This document shows, one piece after another, positions 8,854 to 17,845 of a stretch of 64,000 nucleotides of DNA. This DNA comes from Alphaproteobacteria bacterium (GTDB lineage Bacteria; Pseudomonadota; Alphaproteobacteria; Rhizobiales; GCA-2746425). How positions within the stretch are numbered: the stretch's first letter is position 1; the number at the start of each line of letters is the position of its first letter. The stretch spans positions 124,001 through 188,000 of the forward strand of contig JANSWZ010000009.1 in NCBI GenBank assembly GCA_024743215.1. The letters are read 5' to 3'. Both the position numbers and the translations under genes were made by a program. Below the pieces are notes generated by a model. It was not told the origin of the DNA. It ran no database searches and saw only the letters and a list, made by a program, of their open reading frames with translations.

Positions 8854-9894
8854 TTATTCCCAACCAACCGCATTGAAAATTTCTGTTGCTTTCGCGGCAT
8901 TCTTGGCAACCATTGACAGGTTGATTGCATCCTGACGGAACAGTCCCAGCTTTGCCACTGACGGGCTGAGTGCCACGCCCGAGACCGCCGGATATTCGTC
9001 ATTGCCAGCAGAGAAATATTGCTGGGCTGCATCGCTGGTCAGATATTCCAGGAATTTGACAGCGTTTTCACGATTGGGCGCGTTGGCAGCAACTGCACCT
9101 GCAGAGATATTCATGTGAGCGCCATTGCCGGACTGGTCGGGGAAAACCCAACCGATTTTATCGATTGAGTCCGACAGGCCGTTCACATCTGTGCGAATGG
9201 CACGGGCAAAGTAGTAGGTGTTGGAAATGGCAATTGCGCATTCGCCTGATGCGATACCACGCAACTGATCGGTGTCGCCACCTTGGGGCGCGCGTGCCAT
9301 GTTTTCGCGTACAGCTTTCGCCCAATTTGTTGCAGCTTCTTCGCCTTCATGGGCGATGATCGAAGACAGCAGCGATATCTGATAGGTGTTGGTGCTGGAG
9401 CGGGCGCAAATCATACCCTTATATTCCGGCTTGGCCAGATCGGCATAGGTTGCAGGCGGTGTTTCAACACGTTCCTTGTCATAGAAGAAAATGCGTGACC
9501 GCTGTGAAAAGCCGAACCATGTACCATCGGGATGGCGCAGATGTTCTGGTAAGCGCGCATCAAGAACCGCACTGTCCACATTGGACAGAAGGTCTTTTTC
9601 TTCTGCGCGGACGACACGGGAAATATCAACAGTCAGCAAGACGTCGGCTGGGCTGTTGGCCCCTTCAGCTTCCATGCGTGCAATCAACTCGTCAGCATTG
9701 CCTTCAATGCGGTTGATTGTGATGCCGGTCTGCTCTTCAAAATCGGAATAGAGCCGCTCATCTGTATCGTAGTGGCGGGAAGAATACAGGTTGACCTCAC
9801 CCTCTGCCAAAACAGCGCTGGTGCTGGCCATCAGGCTGAGTGTCAGAAGTGCTGCACCAAAAACTGCCTTGTGGCGACGTATATTGTGGCTCAT
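8854..9894 (-). CDS. Iron(III)-type ABC transporter substrate-binding protein
   Basis: About 346-residue periplasmic protein of the FbpA/FutA ferric-binding family. A signal peptide ends near AVLA-EG; the mature start EVNLYSSRHYDTDERL and the later YSSR/YY tyrosines fit the ferric-ligand pattern (SNTYYFARA near 235). No permease or ATPase follows, and a strong terminator closes the unit, so it must use components encoded elsewhere. Divergent from rirA, with an IRO-type box 33 bp before the start, so it is probably repressed by RirA when iron is plentiful. Start chosen at the ATG 9894 (AGGA about 11 bases upstream); ATG 9906 overlaps that site. Confidence 0.88.
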   Translation of the reverse strand: MSHNIRRHKAVFGAALLTLSLMASTSAVLAEGEVNLYSSRHYDTDERLYSDFEEQTGITINRIEGNADELIARMEAEGANSPADVLLTVDISRVVRAEEKDLLSNVDSAVLDARLPEHLRHPDGTWFGFSQRSRIFFYDKERVETPPATYADLAKPEYKGMICARSSTNTYQISLLSSIIAHEGEEAATNWAKAVRENMARAPQGGDTDQLRGIASGECAIAISNTYYFARAIRTDVNGLSDSIDKIGWVFPDQSGNGAHMNISAGAVAANAPNRENAVKFLEYLTSDAAQQYFSAGNDEYPAVSGVALSPSVAKLGLFRQDAINLSMVAKNAAKATEIFNAVGWE

Positions 9895-9927
9895 ATGAGT
9901 GTTCATCCTCGTGTTCAACTTTAAACT

Positions 9928-9942
9928 TGACTACATAGGTCA
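9928..9942. promoter_or_regulatory. IRO-type box (candidate RirA operator)
   Basis: TGA, nine bases, TCA (9928-9930 and 9940-9942), matching the iron-responsive operator pattern TGA-N9-TCA described for RirA in rhizobia. It lies 33 bp upstream of the iron-binding protein start, on the rirA side. Confidence 0.65.
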
Positions 9943-10010
9943 TGTTTATGGGAGGAATGCCTGATCGTCAACAACCTGAAACAAAAAACTTGAATTACTC
10001 ACTCATGTTT

Positions 10011-10027
10011 CTTAGAATAATTCTAGA
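10011..10027. promoter_or_regulatory. ICE-type palindrome (candidate Irr operator) before rirA
   Basis: TTAGAA-TAA-TTCTAG at 10012-10026, an almost perfect match to the iron control element TTTAGAA-N3-TTCTAAA bound by Irr in rhizobia. It is 57 bp before the rirA start, consistent with repression of rirA by Irr at low iron. Confidence 0.65.
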
Positions 10028-10082
10028 CTGGATACAACGCCCGTACCGATTCACCCCGGTACTGATTTAACGGAGCGACAAT

Positions 10083-10541
10083 ATGCGGCTGACACGCCAG
10101 ACGAATTATGCCATCCGCATGCTCATGTATTGCTCGGCAAATGATGGCCAACTCAGCCGTGTTGCGACCATTGCGACTGCTTATGGCGTTTCGGATCTGT
10201 TTCTCTTTAAAATTTTGCAGCCACTGGTCCAGGCGGGTTTCATGGAAACCGTCCGTGGGCGCAATGGTGGCATTCGTCTTGCGGTGCCAGCCAACACGAT
10301 TTCCCTGCTTGATATTGTGAAAACGACTGAAGACAATTTTGCCATGGCTGAATGCTTCGAAGATGAAGGCTCTGATTGTCCGCTGATCGGCAGCTGCGCA
10401 CTGAATGGTGCCCTTCGCGAAGCGCTCAACGCTTTTTTCGCGGTTCTTGGCGGCTACACGATTGCCGATCTGGTGGAGCCCAATCCCATGTTGGCTCCCT
10501 TGCTGGGGCTGGATTTGGCAGCCGTGCCTCCGGCTGCCTAA
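10083..10541 (+). CDS. rirA: Rrf2-family iron regulator RirA
   Basis: 152-residue Rrf2 protein, an iron-sulphur-cluster repressor that turns off iron uptake when iron is sufficient. The start MRLTRQTNYAIRMLMYC, the VRGRNGGIRL wing (57-66) and the three cluster cysteines at 91, 99 and 105, spaced as in rhizobial RirA, together distinguish it from IscR and NsrR. It is divergent from an iron-type binding protein, with an IRO-like box and an ICE-like palindrome in the shared region. Start at the ATG 10083. Confidence 0.93.
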   Translation: MRLTRQTNYAIRMLMYCSANDGQLSRVATIATAYGVSDLFLFKILQPLVQAGFMETVRGRNGGIRLAVPANTISLLDIVKTTEDNFAMAECFEDEGSDCPLIGSCALNGALREALNAFFAVLGGYTIADLVEPNPMLAPLLGLDLAAVPPAA

Positions 10542-10550
10542 ACAGGTTGC

Positions 10551-11726
10551 CTAAGCTTGAAAAGCAGTTTCCAACCGGCTGATAGCGTCTTCCAAAGTGG
10601 CCCGCGGGCAGGCAATGTTGAAGCGTAGCCAATGATCGCCACCAATGCCAAAGATCGGGCCTTTGTTGACGGCAATGCGCGCAACATCCTGTACCCGGTG
10701 AACGACTTCGTTTGCGGTGTAGCCCGTTTCGGAAAAATCGCACCAGGCCAGATAGGTCGCCTCCAGTTTCATCGGCCGCACACCCGGAATGATGCGGGAT
10801 ACAGCTTCATCAAACCGGTCACGATTGGCTTTCAGATATGGCAGCAGAGCTTCCAGCCAGGGCGCGCCATGTGTATAGGCCGCTGTCACCATTTCAATAC
10901 CAACCCGGTTTGGGCTGTATGATCCCGTTCCCTTTACTGTAGTCATGAAGGTCTCGCGCAAGTGCGCGTTGGAGATCATGACATTGCCTGTCATCGATGC
11001 GGCAAGATTGAAGGTTTTGCTGGCAGCTGTCAGCGTGATCAGCCGGTCCGCGATATCGGGATAGGCGTTGGCCGTAACACAATGGCGATGCCCCTCATAG
11101 ACGAGATCAAGGTGAATCTCATCGGAGATCAGCAGAAGATCATGGGCCTCACAGAACTTACACAGATCAATGAGTTCCGGCCGGGACCAGACACGACCGC
11201 CCGGATTGTGCGGTGAACATAGAATGACCAGTTTTGTCTTGGCATCAATCTGTGTGGCCAGGCCCTCCAGATCCATCTCGTAGCGGCCCTGAACAAGGCT
11301 TAGTGGACTTTCGATCACCTCCCGTCCCGCCGCGCGAATGGTGTTACCAAAGACATGATAAACCGGTGAGAAGATTACGACGCCATCACCAGGTTGGCTG
11401 AAGCTGTGCAGGGCGGTCCCGATGGCGGCCACAACCCCGTGGCTTGTCGTAATCCAGTCCGGGTCAACGTCAAACTGGTGTCGCGATGCCATCCAGTCGC
11501 AGACAGCCCGCTTGTAATCCCGGTCATCACCGAAATAACCAAAGACGCCCCTGTCAGCGATAAGGCGCAACATGTCTGCAACTTCTCGCGGCGCTGCAAA
11601 GTCCATGTCAGCAACCCACATCGGCAACATGTCCGGATGACTGAGCCCAAGCCGGCTGTCCATAGCATCCCATTTCAGCGAATGTGTATTGCGCTGGTTA
11701 ATGACTCGATCAAAATCAAATGACAT
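10551..11726 (-). CDS. MalY/PatB-type PLP-dependent C-S lyase or aminotransferase
   Basis: 391-residue fold-type I PLP enzyme. The PLP lysine is about 237 in AASKTFNLA; the phosphate and ring contacts (SPHNPGG about 171-177, SDEIHLDLVY about 201-210) match the MalY/PatB subgroup, which performs beta-elimination of cystathionine or cysteine conjugates, although annotated as aminotransferases. The N-terminal MLPMWVADMDF is also typical of this subgroup. Start taken at the ATG 11726; an open upstream extension has no ribosome site. It is convergent with rirA with only 9 bp between stops, and no sulphur-metabolism genes adjoin it. Confidence 0.87.
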   Translation of the reverse strand: MSFDFDRVINQRNTHSLKWDAMDSRLGLSHPDMLPMWVADMDFAAPREVADMLRLIADRGVFGYFGDDRDYKRAVCDWMASRHQFDVDPDWITTSHGVVAAIGTALHSFSQPGDGVVIFSPVYHVFGNTIRAAGREVIESPLSLVQGRYEMDLEGLATQIDAKTKLVILCSPHNPGGRVWSRPELIDLCKFCEAHDLLLISDEIHLDLVYEGHRHCVTANAYPDIADRLITLTAASKTFNLAASMTGNVMISNAHLRETFMTTVKGTGSYSPNRVGIEMVTAAYTHGAPWLEALLPYLKANRDRFDEAVSRIIPGVRPMKLEATYLAWCDFSETGYTANEVVHRVQDVARIAVNKGPIFGIGGDHWLRFNIACPRATLEDAISRLETAFQA

Positions 11727-11907
11727 GAAGTATTGGTTCCGCTTGCTCAGTGTTTGACGCTCTATGTCACACAATGTTGCGATCTGTCACTCACAGTTCA
11801 TTCACAAAATGACCTTTGGCTCGTCACTGAATCACAAAATTACGAACACAGCAGCCTGTCAGTCTCTGTCTTGTTCAATCAGAACATTCCAACAATGGAG
11901 ACTGACC

Positions 11908-12150
11908 ATGACAAATGCGATGAAACTCAAATCCACCCTGTTTGCAACTTTGTTTGCCGGTGCATCTACCGTGGCGATGGCCCAAGGGGTCGAATTTGCA
12001 ACGGTTGATACCGATGGTGATGGTATGCTGTCCATGGACGAAATCAAAACGCTTCTGCCGGATGTTCCCGATGATCAGCTGGTAGCTGCCGACGCAAATG
12101 GTGATGGCATGCTTGATGAATCTGAATATCAGGTCCTTACCGGCGGATAA
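11908..12150 (+). CDS. Secreted EF-hand calcium-binding protein
   Basis: 80-residue exported protein. A signal peptide runs to about residue 25 (cleavage after AMA). The mature part is little more than two canonical 12-residue EF-hand loops, residues 34-45 and 62-73, each with the D-x-D/N-G-D-G pattern and a glutamate at position 12. Such small periplasmic calcium-binding proteins are common in alphaproteobacteria; role unknown. Start at the ATG 11908 with GGAG at 11897-11900; the longer open frame upstream would destroy the signal peptide. Confidence 0.85.
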   Translation: MTNAMKLKSTLFATLFAGASTVAMAQGVEFATVDTDGDGMLSMDEIKTLLPDVPDDQLVAADANGDGMLDESEYQVLTGG

Positions 12151-12230
12151 CCGACCCGTCGAGCGAATGGAGCAGCGCCTTTCACAAGGGGCTGCTCCAC
12201 CGCGTTCGCATATTTGCTCTAAAACCTGTC

Positions 12231-13694
12231 TTATGCTGTCTCATCAACAAAGCCGAAGGGCGAGATGCCCCGGCGATGCTCATCCACATCCAGTGCTTTT
12301 GTCAAAGGCGGCGCAGCCCGCTGACGGCAATCCGGCCTTTCGCATAATTGGCAGTTTATGCCGATTGGTGTGGGGTTCGGCGTGTCAAGATTTTGCCCTT
12401 TCGCATAAACAAGTCTGTGCGCGTAACGCAATTCGCAGCCAAGGCCGATGGCCAATTGCGGCTCGGGTTCCGAAAACGGAGTGATTGCGCGCCGCACGGT
12501 GCGCGCCAGGCTGAAATATTGCACCCCATCCGGCATCTCCACAATCTGGGTCAGAATTTTTCCCGGCGCGCTGAAGGTGGAGTGGACATTCCAAAGCGGG
12601 CAGGTGCCGCCAAATTTGGAAAAATGAAATTTCCCTGACGAAAACCGTTTTGAAATGTTGCCTGCATTGTCGAGGCGTATGAAGAAGAATGGAATGCCCC
12701 GGGCCGTTTGCCGCTGCAGTGTGGTCAGACGATGCGCCACCTGTTCATAGCTTGCACCAAAACGCTGGCATAAAATGTCTATGTCATAGCCAAGTGTTTC
12801 AGCAGCATCCAGAAAACGCGCATAGGGCATCATCAAGGCACCGGCAAAGTAATTGCCAAAGGCGACGCGGGCCAGACGTTTGGTTACAGGGTCCTTCAAG
12901 GCCGCTCGATCCACCAGATCGTCAATGATTTTCCCAGCTTCCGTAAAAGCCAGATGATAGGCGACCTGAAAGGCGCGCCCGGCGGGCTCCATCAATTCCG
13001 ATAACATCAGACGTTTGCGATGGCGGTCAAAGCGCCGCAACTCACCGCGCATGACATCCTCCGGCATGACGCGCACATCGATGCTGCGTGCCTCCCGCAA
13101 ATGTCGGCGCATGGGCGCGTAGATTTCGTCATCCTCCTGACGAAACCGCGCATACAGATCTTCAGCCACCTGATCCAGTTCCGGATAGTAATTATTGGCA
13201 TCGCGGATCATATCGCGAATCTGATCCATAGGACTGTGTAAAGCGGACGCGCCTGCGTGTGCATGGCCATCAGTTCCTGCACCTACGGCGCCTGCCAATC
13301 GGTCACCGGACAATTTTGCGCCATTATAGGCCCGATAGAGTCGCAACACGGCATCCGCGACACTTGGGCTGTGTTCCGTCAGATCCCGCAATTCCTGTTG
13401 TGGCACCTGACCGCCACCGCCGGCAAAGACCGGGTCTGAAAAAATCTCGCGTAACTCACCAAGCGCCTGATGCTCGGTGTCCGAGGCAAGGGCGCGGATG
13501 TCCACATCATAAGTGCCAGCCAGCTTGATCAGAAACTGGGCGGTCGCCGGACGCTGCCCACGCTCGATCAGGTTGAGATAGCTGGGCGAGATATCCAGCT
13601 CTTCGGCCATGCGTGCCTGTGTCAGTCCGAAGTCACGGCGCAACCGCCGCAGGCGCGGTCCTATGAAAAGCTTTTTTTCAACTGTGTCGGCCAC
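12231..13694 (-). CDS. ScfR/RamB-type short-chain acyl-CoA regulator
   Basis: 487-residue regulator. An N-terminal XRE helix-turn-helix (about 10-66; LRRDFGLTQARMAEELDISPSYL in its core) is followed by an IrrE-like middle region and the cysteine-bearing C-terminal domain (INCQLCERPDC near 450) of the short-chain fatty acyl-CoA regulator family. Relatives such as RamB and ScfR control glyoxylate-shunt and propionate genes. Here it is divergent from isocitrate lyase, which supports that role. It begins with GTG at 13694, with AAAGGGA upstream. The 386-bp shared region contains tandem TTTACAAA repeats that may be its operator. Confidence 0.87.
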   Translation of the reverse strand: MADTVEKKLFIGPRLRRLRRDFGLTQARMAEELDISPSYLNLIERGQRPATAQFLIKLAGTYDVDIRALASDTEHQALGELREIFSDPVFAGGGGQVPQQELRDLTEHSPSVADAVLRLYRAYNGAKLSGDRLAGAVGAGTDGHAHAGASALHSPMDQIRDMIRDANNYYPELDQVAEDLYARFRQEDDEIYAPMRRHLREARSIDVRVMPEDVMRGELRRFDRHRKRLMLSELMEPAGRAFQVAYHLAFTEAGKIIDDLVDRAALKDPVTKRLARVAFGNYFAGALMMPYARFLDAAETLGYDIDILCQRFGASYEQVAHRLTTLQRQTARGIPFFFIRLDNAGNISKRFSSGKFHFSKFGGTCPLWNVHSTFSAPGKILTQIVEMPDGVQYFSLARTVRRAITPFSEPEPQLAIGLGCELRYAHRLVYAKGQNLDTPNPTPIGINCQLCERPDCRQRAAPPLTKALDVDEHRRGISPFGFVDETA

Positions 13695-14080
13695 GGGAAA
13701 TCCCTTTCAAATACATTGCCACCACTGAAAACTGTGCGGCGCAAAATGTCCAGAATAATTGATCAAAAATTTACAAAATTTACAAATTTACAAAACTTAC
13801 AAAGAAAAATTGACAGGCTGACATCATTCTGGTGCTCGAAATTCGAATAGTTATTGTAATTAAATTTCAGAAATGAAAGTTTATACGCAAGAAAACAAAA
13901 CATCGATCTTTCGGTGTCTGATTTGAAAATTTTTTGTAAATTTACGCAAGTTTCAAATATGACGCCTGATTGGACATGTTTTTCTTTCTGCCGTGTCGCA
14001 GGAGCTTCGTTTCTTTTGCGGCGCAATAGAAACCCCGAGACCGCCTCAAAGGCGGCATGTTGACTTAAGGAATGAGAACA
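13695..14080. promoter_or_regulatory. Divergent scfR-aceA control region with tandem TTTACAAA repeats
   Basis: 386 bp, conspicuously AT-rich, no gene. Four head-to-tail copies of (T/C)TTACAAA lie at 13769-13804 with an 8-9 bp period, close to the scfR start. An inverted pair of the same word (TTTGTAAATTTACGCAAG) lies at 13933-13950 on the aceA side. RamB/ScfR proteins bind short A/T-rich repeats, so these are candidate autoregulation and aceA control sites. Confidence 0.55.
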
Positions 14081-15367
14081 ATGTCACAGAACACATTCAG
14101 CACTTTGGTTCCGAACACAACTGAAGATCGGTTTCAGTATATCGAGCGTCCCTATAGCGCTGACGATGTGGCGCGGTTGCGCGGATCGGTGAAGATCGAG
14201 CACACTCTGGCCGACAAGGGTGCCCGTAAATTGTGGGACCTGCTGAAATCAGAAGATTATGTCAATGCGCTGGGTGCCATGTCCGGCAATCAGGCCATGC
14301 AGATGGCGCGTGCGGGCCTCAAAGCCATTTACCTGTCTGGCTGGCAGGTGGCGGCAGACGCGAATGTGGCTGGAGCCATGTATCCTGATCAAAGTCTCTA
14401 TCCTGCAAACTCCGGTCCCGAACTGGCACGCAAGATCAACCGCACTCTGCAACGTGCCGATCAGATCGAGCACAGTGAAGGCGGCGCGGATCGGGATTGG
14501 TTCGTGCCAATCGTCGCCGACGCGGAAGCCGGTTTCGGTGGCCCGTTGAACTGCTTTGAAATCATGAAAGCCTATATTGAAGCGGGCGCTGCTGGCGTTC
14601 ACTTTGAAGATCAACTGGCATCTGAAAAGAAATGCGGCCATCTGGGCGGCAAGGTTCTGATCCCGACGCAGGCGCACATCCGCAATCTGGATGCGGCCCG
14701 TCTGGCGGCAGATACTTGCGGAACACCAACGCTTGTGGTGGCGCGGACAGATGCGGAATCGGCGCGGTTGATCACATCGGATGTGGACGAGCGGGATCAT
14801 GAATTCCTGACTGGCGAGCGCACCCCGGAGGGCTTCTTCCGCCTCAAGGAAGGCACAGGTGTGGACCATTGCATCAAACGTGGACTGGCCTTTGCCCGTC
14901 ATGCTGATCTGATCTGGTGGGAGACATCCAAGCCAAATCTGGACGATGCCCGGCGCTTTGCAGAAGCCATCCAGAAAGAGTTCCCTGGCAAGATGATGGC
15001 CTATAATTGCTCGCCATCCTTCAACTGGGAAGCCAATCTGGATAAGGAAACCATCGCCATTTACCAGCGCGAGTTGGGGGCCATGGGCTACAAGTTCCAG
15101 TTTGTTACTCTGGCTGGCTTCCATCAATTGAACCACGGCATGTTCGAACTGGCCCGTGGCTACAAGGATCGCGGCATGGCAGCTTATTCGGAACTGCAGC
15201 AGGCCGAGTTTGCGTCCGAAGCAGATGGTTACACAGCCACCCGCCATCAGCGCGAAGTCGGTACCGGTTATTTCGACGCGGTCAGCGTTGCCATTGCCGG
15301 CGGCCAATCATCAACCACAGCCATGGGCGAATCCACAGAGACCGCCCAATTCACCAAAGCAGCTTGA
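14081..15367 (+). CDS. aceA: Isocitrate lyase
   Basis: 428-residue cytoplasmic enzyme splitting isocitrate into succinate and glyoxylate, first step of the glyoxylate shunt. The catalytic KKCGH motif is at about 183-187, preceded by the metal-binding [10 protein letters not shown] segment (148-157) and followed by the YNCSPSFNW loop near 311. Length is normal for the bacterial short form. Start is set at the ATG 14081, eight bases after AAGGA; the ATG at 14072 abuts that site. Divergent from a ScfR-type regulator and followed by a DUF4170 gene and a terminator, forming a tidy acetate-growth unit. No malate synthase is nearby. Confidence 0.96.
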   Translation: MSQNTFSTLVPNTTEDRFQYIERPYSADDVARLRGSVKIEHTLADKGARKLWDLLKSEDYVNALGAMSGNQAMQMARAGLKAIYLSGWQVAADANVAGAMYPDQSLYPANSGPELARKINRTLQRADQIEHSEGGADRDWFVPIVADAEAGFGGPLNCFEIMKAYIEAGAAGVHFEDQLASEKKCGHLGGKVLIPTQAHIRNLDAARLAADTCGTPTLVVARTDAESARLITSDVDERDHEFLTGERTPEGFFRLKEGTGVDHCIKRGLAFARHADLIWWETSKPNLDDARRFAEAIQKEFPGKMMAYNCSPSFNWEANLDKETIAIYQRELGAMGYKFQFVTLAGFHQLNHGMFELARGYKDRGMAAYSELQQAEFASEADGYTATRHQREVGTGYFDAVSVAIAGGQSSTTAMGESTETAQFTKAA

Positions 15368-15393
15368 AGCTGAACCCTGAAAGGATAGTACCC

Positions 15394-15594
15394 ATGCAAA
15401 ATTCACGTTTCTGGATTGTTGGAGGCGAATTCACCTCAACGGATTTCAGCCAGGTCGTTGAAGGAACCGAGCAGGTTGTCGGTCCGATGGAGTGCCGCAA
15501 GAAAGCTGAGCAATTGTGGCGCAACATGTCAGAGCAGGACCGCTCCCAGTGCAACATCCGCTACTCGATCGTAAGCGAACCAGCTTTCGCGTAA
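15394..15594 (+). CDS. DUF4170 domain protein
   Basis: 66-residue protein with the DUF4170 pattern (FWIVGGEFTSTDF start, then VVGPMECRKKAEQLWR). Function unknown; it is widespread in alphaproteobacteria. It starts 26 bp after aceA with AAAGGA upstream, and a strong terminator follows, so it is probably co-transcribed with aceA. Confidence 0.82.
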   Translation: MQNSRFWIVGGEFTSTDFSQVVEGTEQVVGPMECRKKAEQLWRNMSEQDRSQCNIRYSIVSEPAFA

Positions 15595-15620
15595 GCCCTT
15601 GATGTATCAAAATGACAGGA

Positions 15621-15649
15621 CCTCCCGGTGTTTGCACCGGGAGGTTTTT
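15621..15649 (+). terminator. Rho-independent terminator of the aceA unit
   Basis: CCTCCCGGTG (15621-15630) pairs with CACCGGGAGG (15635-15644) around a short loop, followed by TTTTT (15645-15649). Confidence 0.93.
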
Positions 15650-15655
15650 CTGTGA

Positions 15656-16738
15656 TTAAAGCTGATCTGCGCGCTGTGAACTCCGTCGGGCCATGCCCAG
15701 CATGATCGGCGCAAGAAATGTCAGGATGAAAAGCCGCATCACATGATGGGCCGCAACGAAGGCAGGGTCAGCATCCAGAGACACCGCCATAGCTGACATG
15801 GTTTCCACCCCGCCAGGTGCAAAGGCAATCAACAGATGGCTGAACGGAGCGTTGATGAACAAAGACACACACCAGGCAGCAAATGCCGAAATACTGAAGG
15901 CTGCCAAAGTCACCACAGCCCCGGCTGCAAATGCGCGCTTTAACTGAGCCAGTGTTACCCCGAAAAACCGGGTGCCGATCAAAGCACCCAGTGTAATGAA
16001 GGCGGGTATGGCGACATAGGGAGATACGGTCCCGTCAATGGCACCGGTAATGTGGCTTCCGGTTGACCAGATCAACCCACCCAGAAGATAGGCTGCCGGA
16101 AGGCGGAGCCGGTTGAAAACAAAGCCAATGGCAAAGGACATGGCAAGGCTCAGCCCAAACATGGTCAGTGGCATGATGGCTACCTGGGCCGCGACAGTCT
16201 CAGCTTCAAATCCGATCAGCACCACAGCAAACGGCACCAATATGGTCAGAGCCAGGAGGCGCAGACTTTGAATGACACTGATGGATGTCAGGTCGCCGCT
16301 GGTCTGAGCAGACAGGCCAAGAACGTAGCTTAAATGGCCCGGAACGACAGACAGCAGAGCCGTCATCGGGTCAAAATGCCAGATTTTTTGCAACAACCAG
16401 CGACATCCCACAATGATCGCAATCAGCGACAACCCCAGGATCAGAAAACTCAGCGGCCACTGCTTTGCCGTCTCAACCACATCCGGCGTCACACCGGCAC
16501 CCATGGTGAGGCCAATGATGACAAAGCACATGTCTCTTAGAACCAATGGTACACCAATGGTGAATCCGGCAAGACCCAGACACGTAACAGCCAAAGACGA
16601 TCCCACAAGAAATGGGGCAGGCACACCCAGTAGATGCGCGATGGTTGCACCAAGTGCCGCGATGGCCAGGGTTATTGCAGTTGGTCTGACAGTATCGAGC
16701 CAGGAGGGCTTGGATTTTGGAGAGGGGTCGGTTGTCAT
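15656..16738 (-). CDS. AbrB family membrane protein
   Basis: 360-residue polytopic inner-membrane protein with about ten hydrophobic segments in two repeated halves (glycine-rich GAGVTPDVV and PGHLSYVLG stretches). It matches the family often mislabelled as ammonia monooxygenase or AbrB regulator (membrane AbrB duplication), which are probable transporters of unknown substrate. It is convergent with the aceA-DUF4170 unit and divergent from a DeoR regulator 167 bp away, which may control it. Confidence 0.82.
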   Translation of the reverse strand: MTTDPSPKSKPSWLDTVRPTAITLAIAALGATIAHLLGVPAPFLVGSSLAVTCLGLAGFTIGVPLVLRDMCFVIIGLTMGAGVTPDVVETAKQWPLSFLILGLSLIAIIVGCRWLLQKIWHFDPMTALLSVVPGHLSYVLGLSAQTSGDLTSISVIQSLRLLALTILVPFAVVLIGFEAETVAAQVAIMPLTMFGLSLAMSFAIGFVFNRLRLPAAYLLGGLIWSTGSHITGAIDGTVSPYVAIPAFITLGALIGTRFFGVTLAQLKRAFAAGAVVTLAAFSISAFAAWCVSLFINAPFSHLLIAFAPGGVETMSAMAVSLDADPAFVAAHHVMRLFILTFLAPIMLGMARRSSQRADQL

Positions 16739-16905
16739 GAGCCGCTTTTCACATGCAGATCATAGGAAGGCAAGACAGCCTCGTGTGAAAAAAACATCGA
16801 CCCATTTGGCTTTCAAGATTGCGGGATCGCATTGAATGATCAAATGGTTCAATCTATAAAAATGTGCTTTAAGCGACGCCGGACAGCCTATCGCAAAGGA
16901 CATCA

Positions 16906-17700
16906 ATGTCGGTACTCCATCCCCGTCAGAGTGACATTATCGAGCGCGCGCGTCAGGAAGGGCGTGTCGAGGTGGATTCCTTGGCAAAATCCTTTGATGT
17001 CAGCCCACAAACCATTCGCAAGGATTTGAATGATTTGTGTGCCATGAGCCTGTTGCAGCGCATACATGGCGGCGCGATTTACCCCTCGACCGTCAGCAAT
17101 ATTGCCTATCTGTCCCGCCGCAGCATGGCGTCGGATGCCAAACAGGCGATTGCCAGAAAAGCGGCGTCCCTGATCAATGATGAGACCTCGATCATCCTGA
17201 ATATCGGCACGACCACCGAGCAGGTTGCGCAAGCGCTGAAGCGTCACAATGATCTGATGGTGATCACCAACAATCTGAATGTTGCCAATATTCTGGCAGA
17301 TGCGAGCGGCGTTAAACTGACCATTGCCGGTGGCACATTGCGCAAGTCAGATGGCGGCATTGTGGGCGCAACGGCCATGGATATGTTTCGTCAGTTCAAA
17401 GTCGATTTCGCAGTCATTGGCGTGTCCGCCATAGACGAAGATGGCGCCTTGCTGGATTTTGATCATCGGGAAGTGCAGGTGACGAAAACCATTCTGGCTC
17501 AGGCCCGTACCCGAATTCTGGTCGCTGATGCCATGAAGTTCAGCCGCCGGGCACCAGCATTGGTGGCCACCCTGGCAGACCTGGATATCTTCGTGACGGA
17601 TTTGATGCCACCCCAGAATATCGTCGATCTGTGTGGTGCAAATGACGTTGACCTGCATGTCACCTCTGACGGCTCCGCAGATTCTGTAAAACGCAGCTGA
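16906..17700 (+). CDS. DeoR/GlpR family transcriptional regulator
   Basis: 264 residues. The N-terminal DeoR helix-turn-helix (about 6-60; RQSDIIERARQEGRVEVDSL, then SPQTIRKDLNDL) is followed by a sugar-phosphate-isomerase-like sensor domain with the NIGTTTEQVA phosphate-binding loop (about 94-103) and the late DAMKFSRRAP. Such proteins usually repress catabolic genes in response to a phosphorylated metabolite. AAAGGA lies five bases before the ATG 16906. Divergent from the AbrB-type gene, its likeliest target. Confidence 0.9.
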   Translation: MSVLHPRQSDIIERARQEGRVEVDSLAKSFDVSPQTIRKDLNDLCAMSLLQRIHGGAIYPSTVSNIAYLSRRSMASDAKQAIARKAASLINDETSIILNIGTTTEQVAQALKRHNDLMVITNNLNVANILADASGVKLTIAGGTLRKSDGGIVGATAMDMFRQFKVDFAVIGVSAIDEDGALLDFDHREVQVTKTILAQARTRILVADAMKFSRRAPALVATLADLDIFVTDLMPPQNIVDLCGANDVDLHVTSDGSADSVKRS

Positions 17701-17718
17701 GATCCAGCCGATTGCTGT

Positions 17719-17752
17719 ATTCCGCCATGCGGAACCCGCTTACTTGTCGGCG
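17719..17752. promoter_or_regulatory. Copy 1 of a shared 34-bp operator/promoter element
   Basis: Contains the perfect palindrome TTCCGC-CAT-GCGGAA (17720-17734) followed by a conserved stretch ending CTTGTCGGCG. The same element recurs at 22940-22973 with 28 of 34 positions identical, and both copies begin 127-129 bp before a start codon. The 6-3-6 palindrome is of the kind reported for IclR-family repressors; an IclR gene lies at 18498. Confidence 0.7.
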
Positions 17753-17845
17753 ATCGGATGCCTCCACTATGTCTAATGCCAATGAAGGCATCACAATTGT
17801 GTTGTGACAGTTTTTGACCGGACTGCCCTTCCTGGAGGAAAATAG

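Noticed and set aside
8854-9894. Reading the iron-type binding protein as part of a complete importer operon
   Set aside because: A strong terminator follows directly, and no permease or ATPase is adjacent; the ABC cassettes elsewhere in the window have their own binding proteins.
14249-15307. A 352-codon open frame on the minus strand
   Set aside because: It lies entirely antisense to isocitrate lyase, whose motifs and ribosome site are unmistakable. Its translation has no family features.
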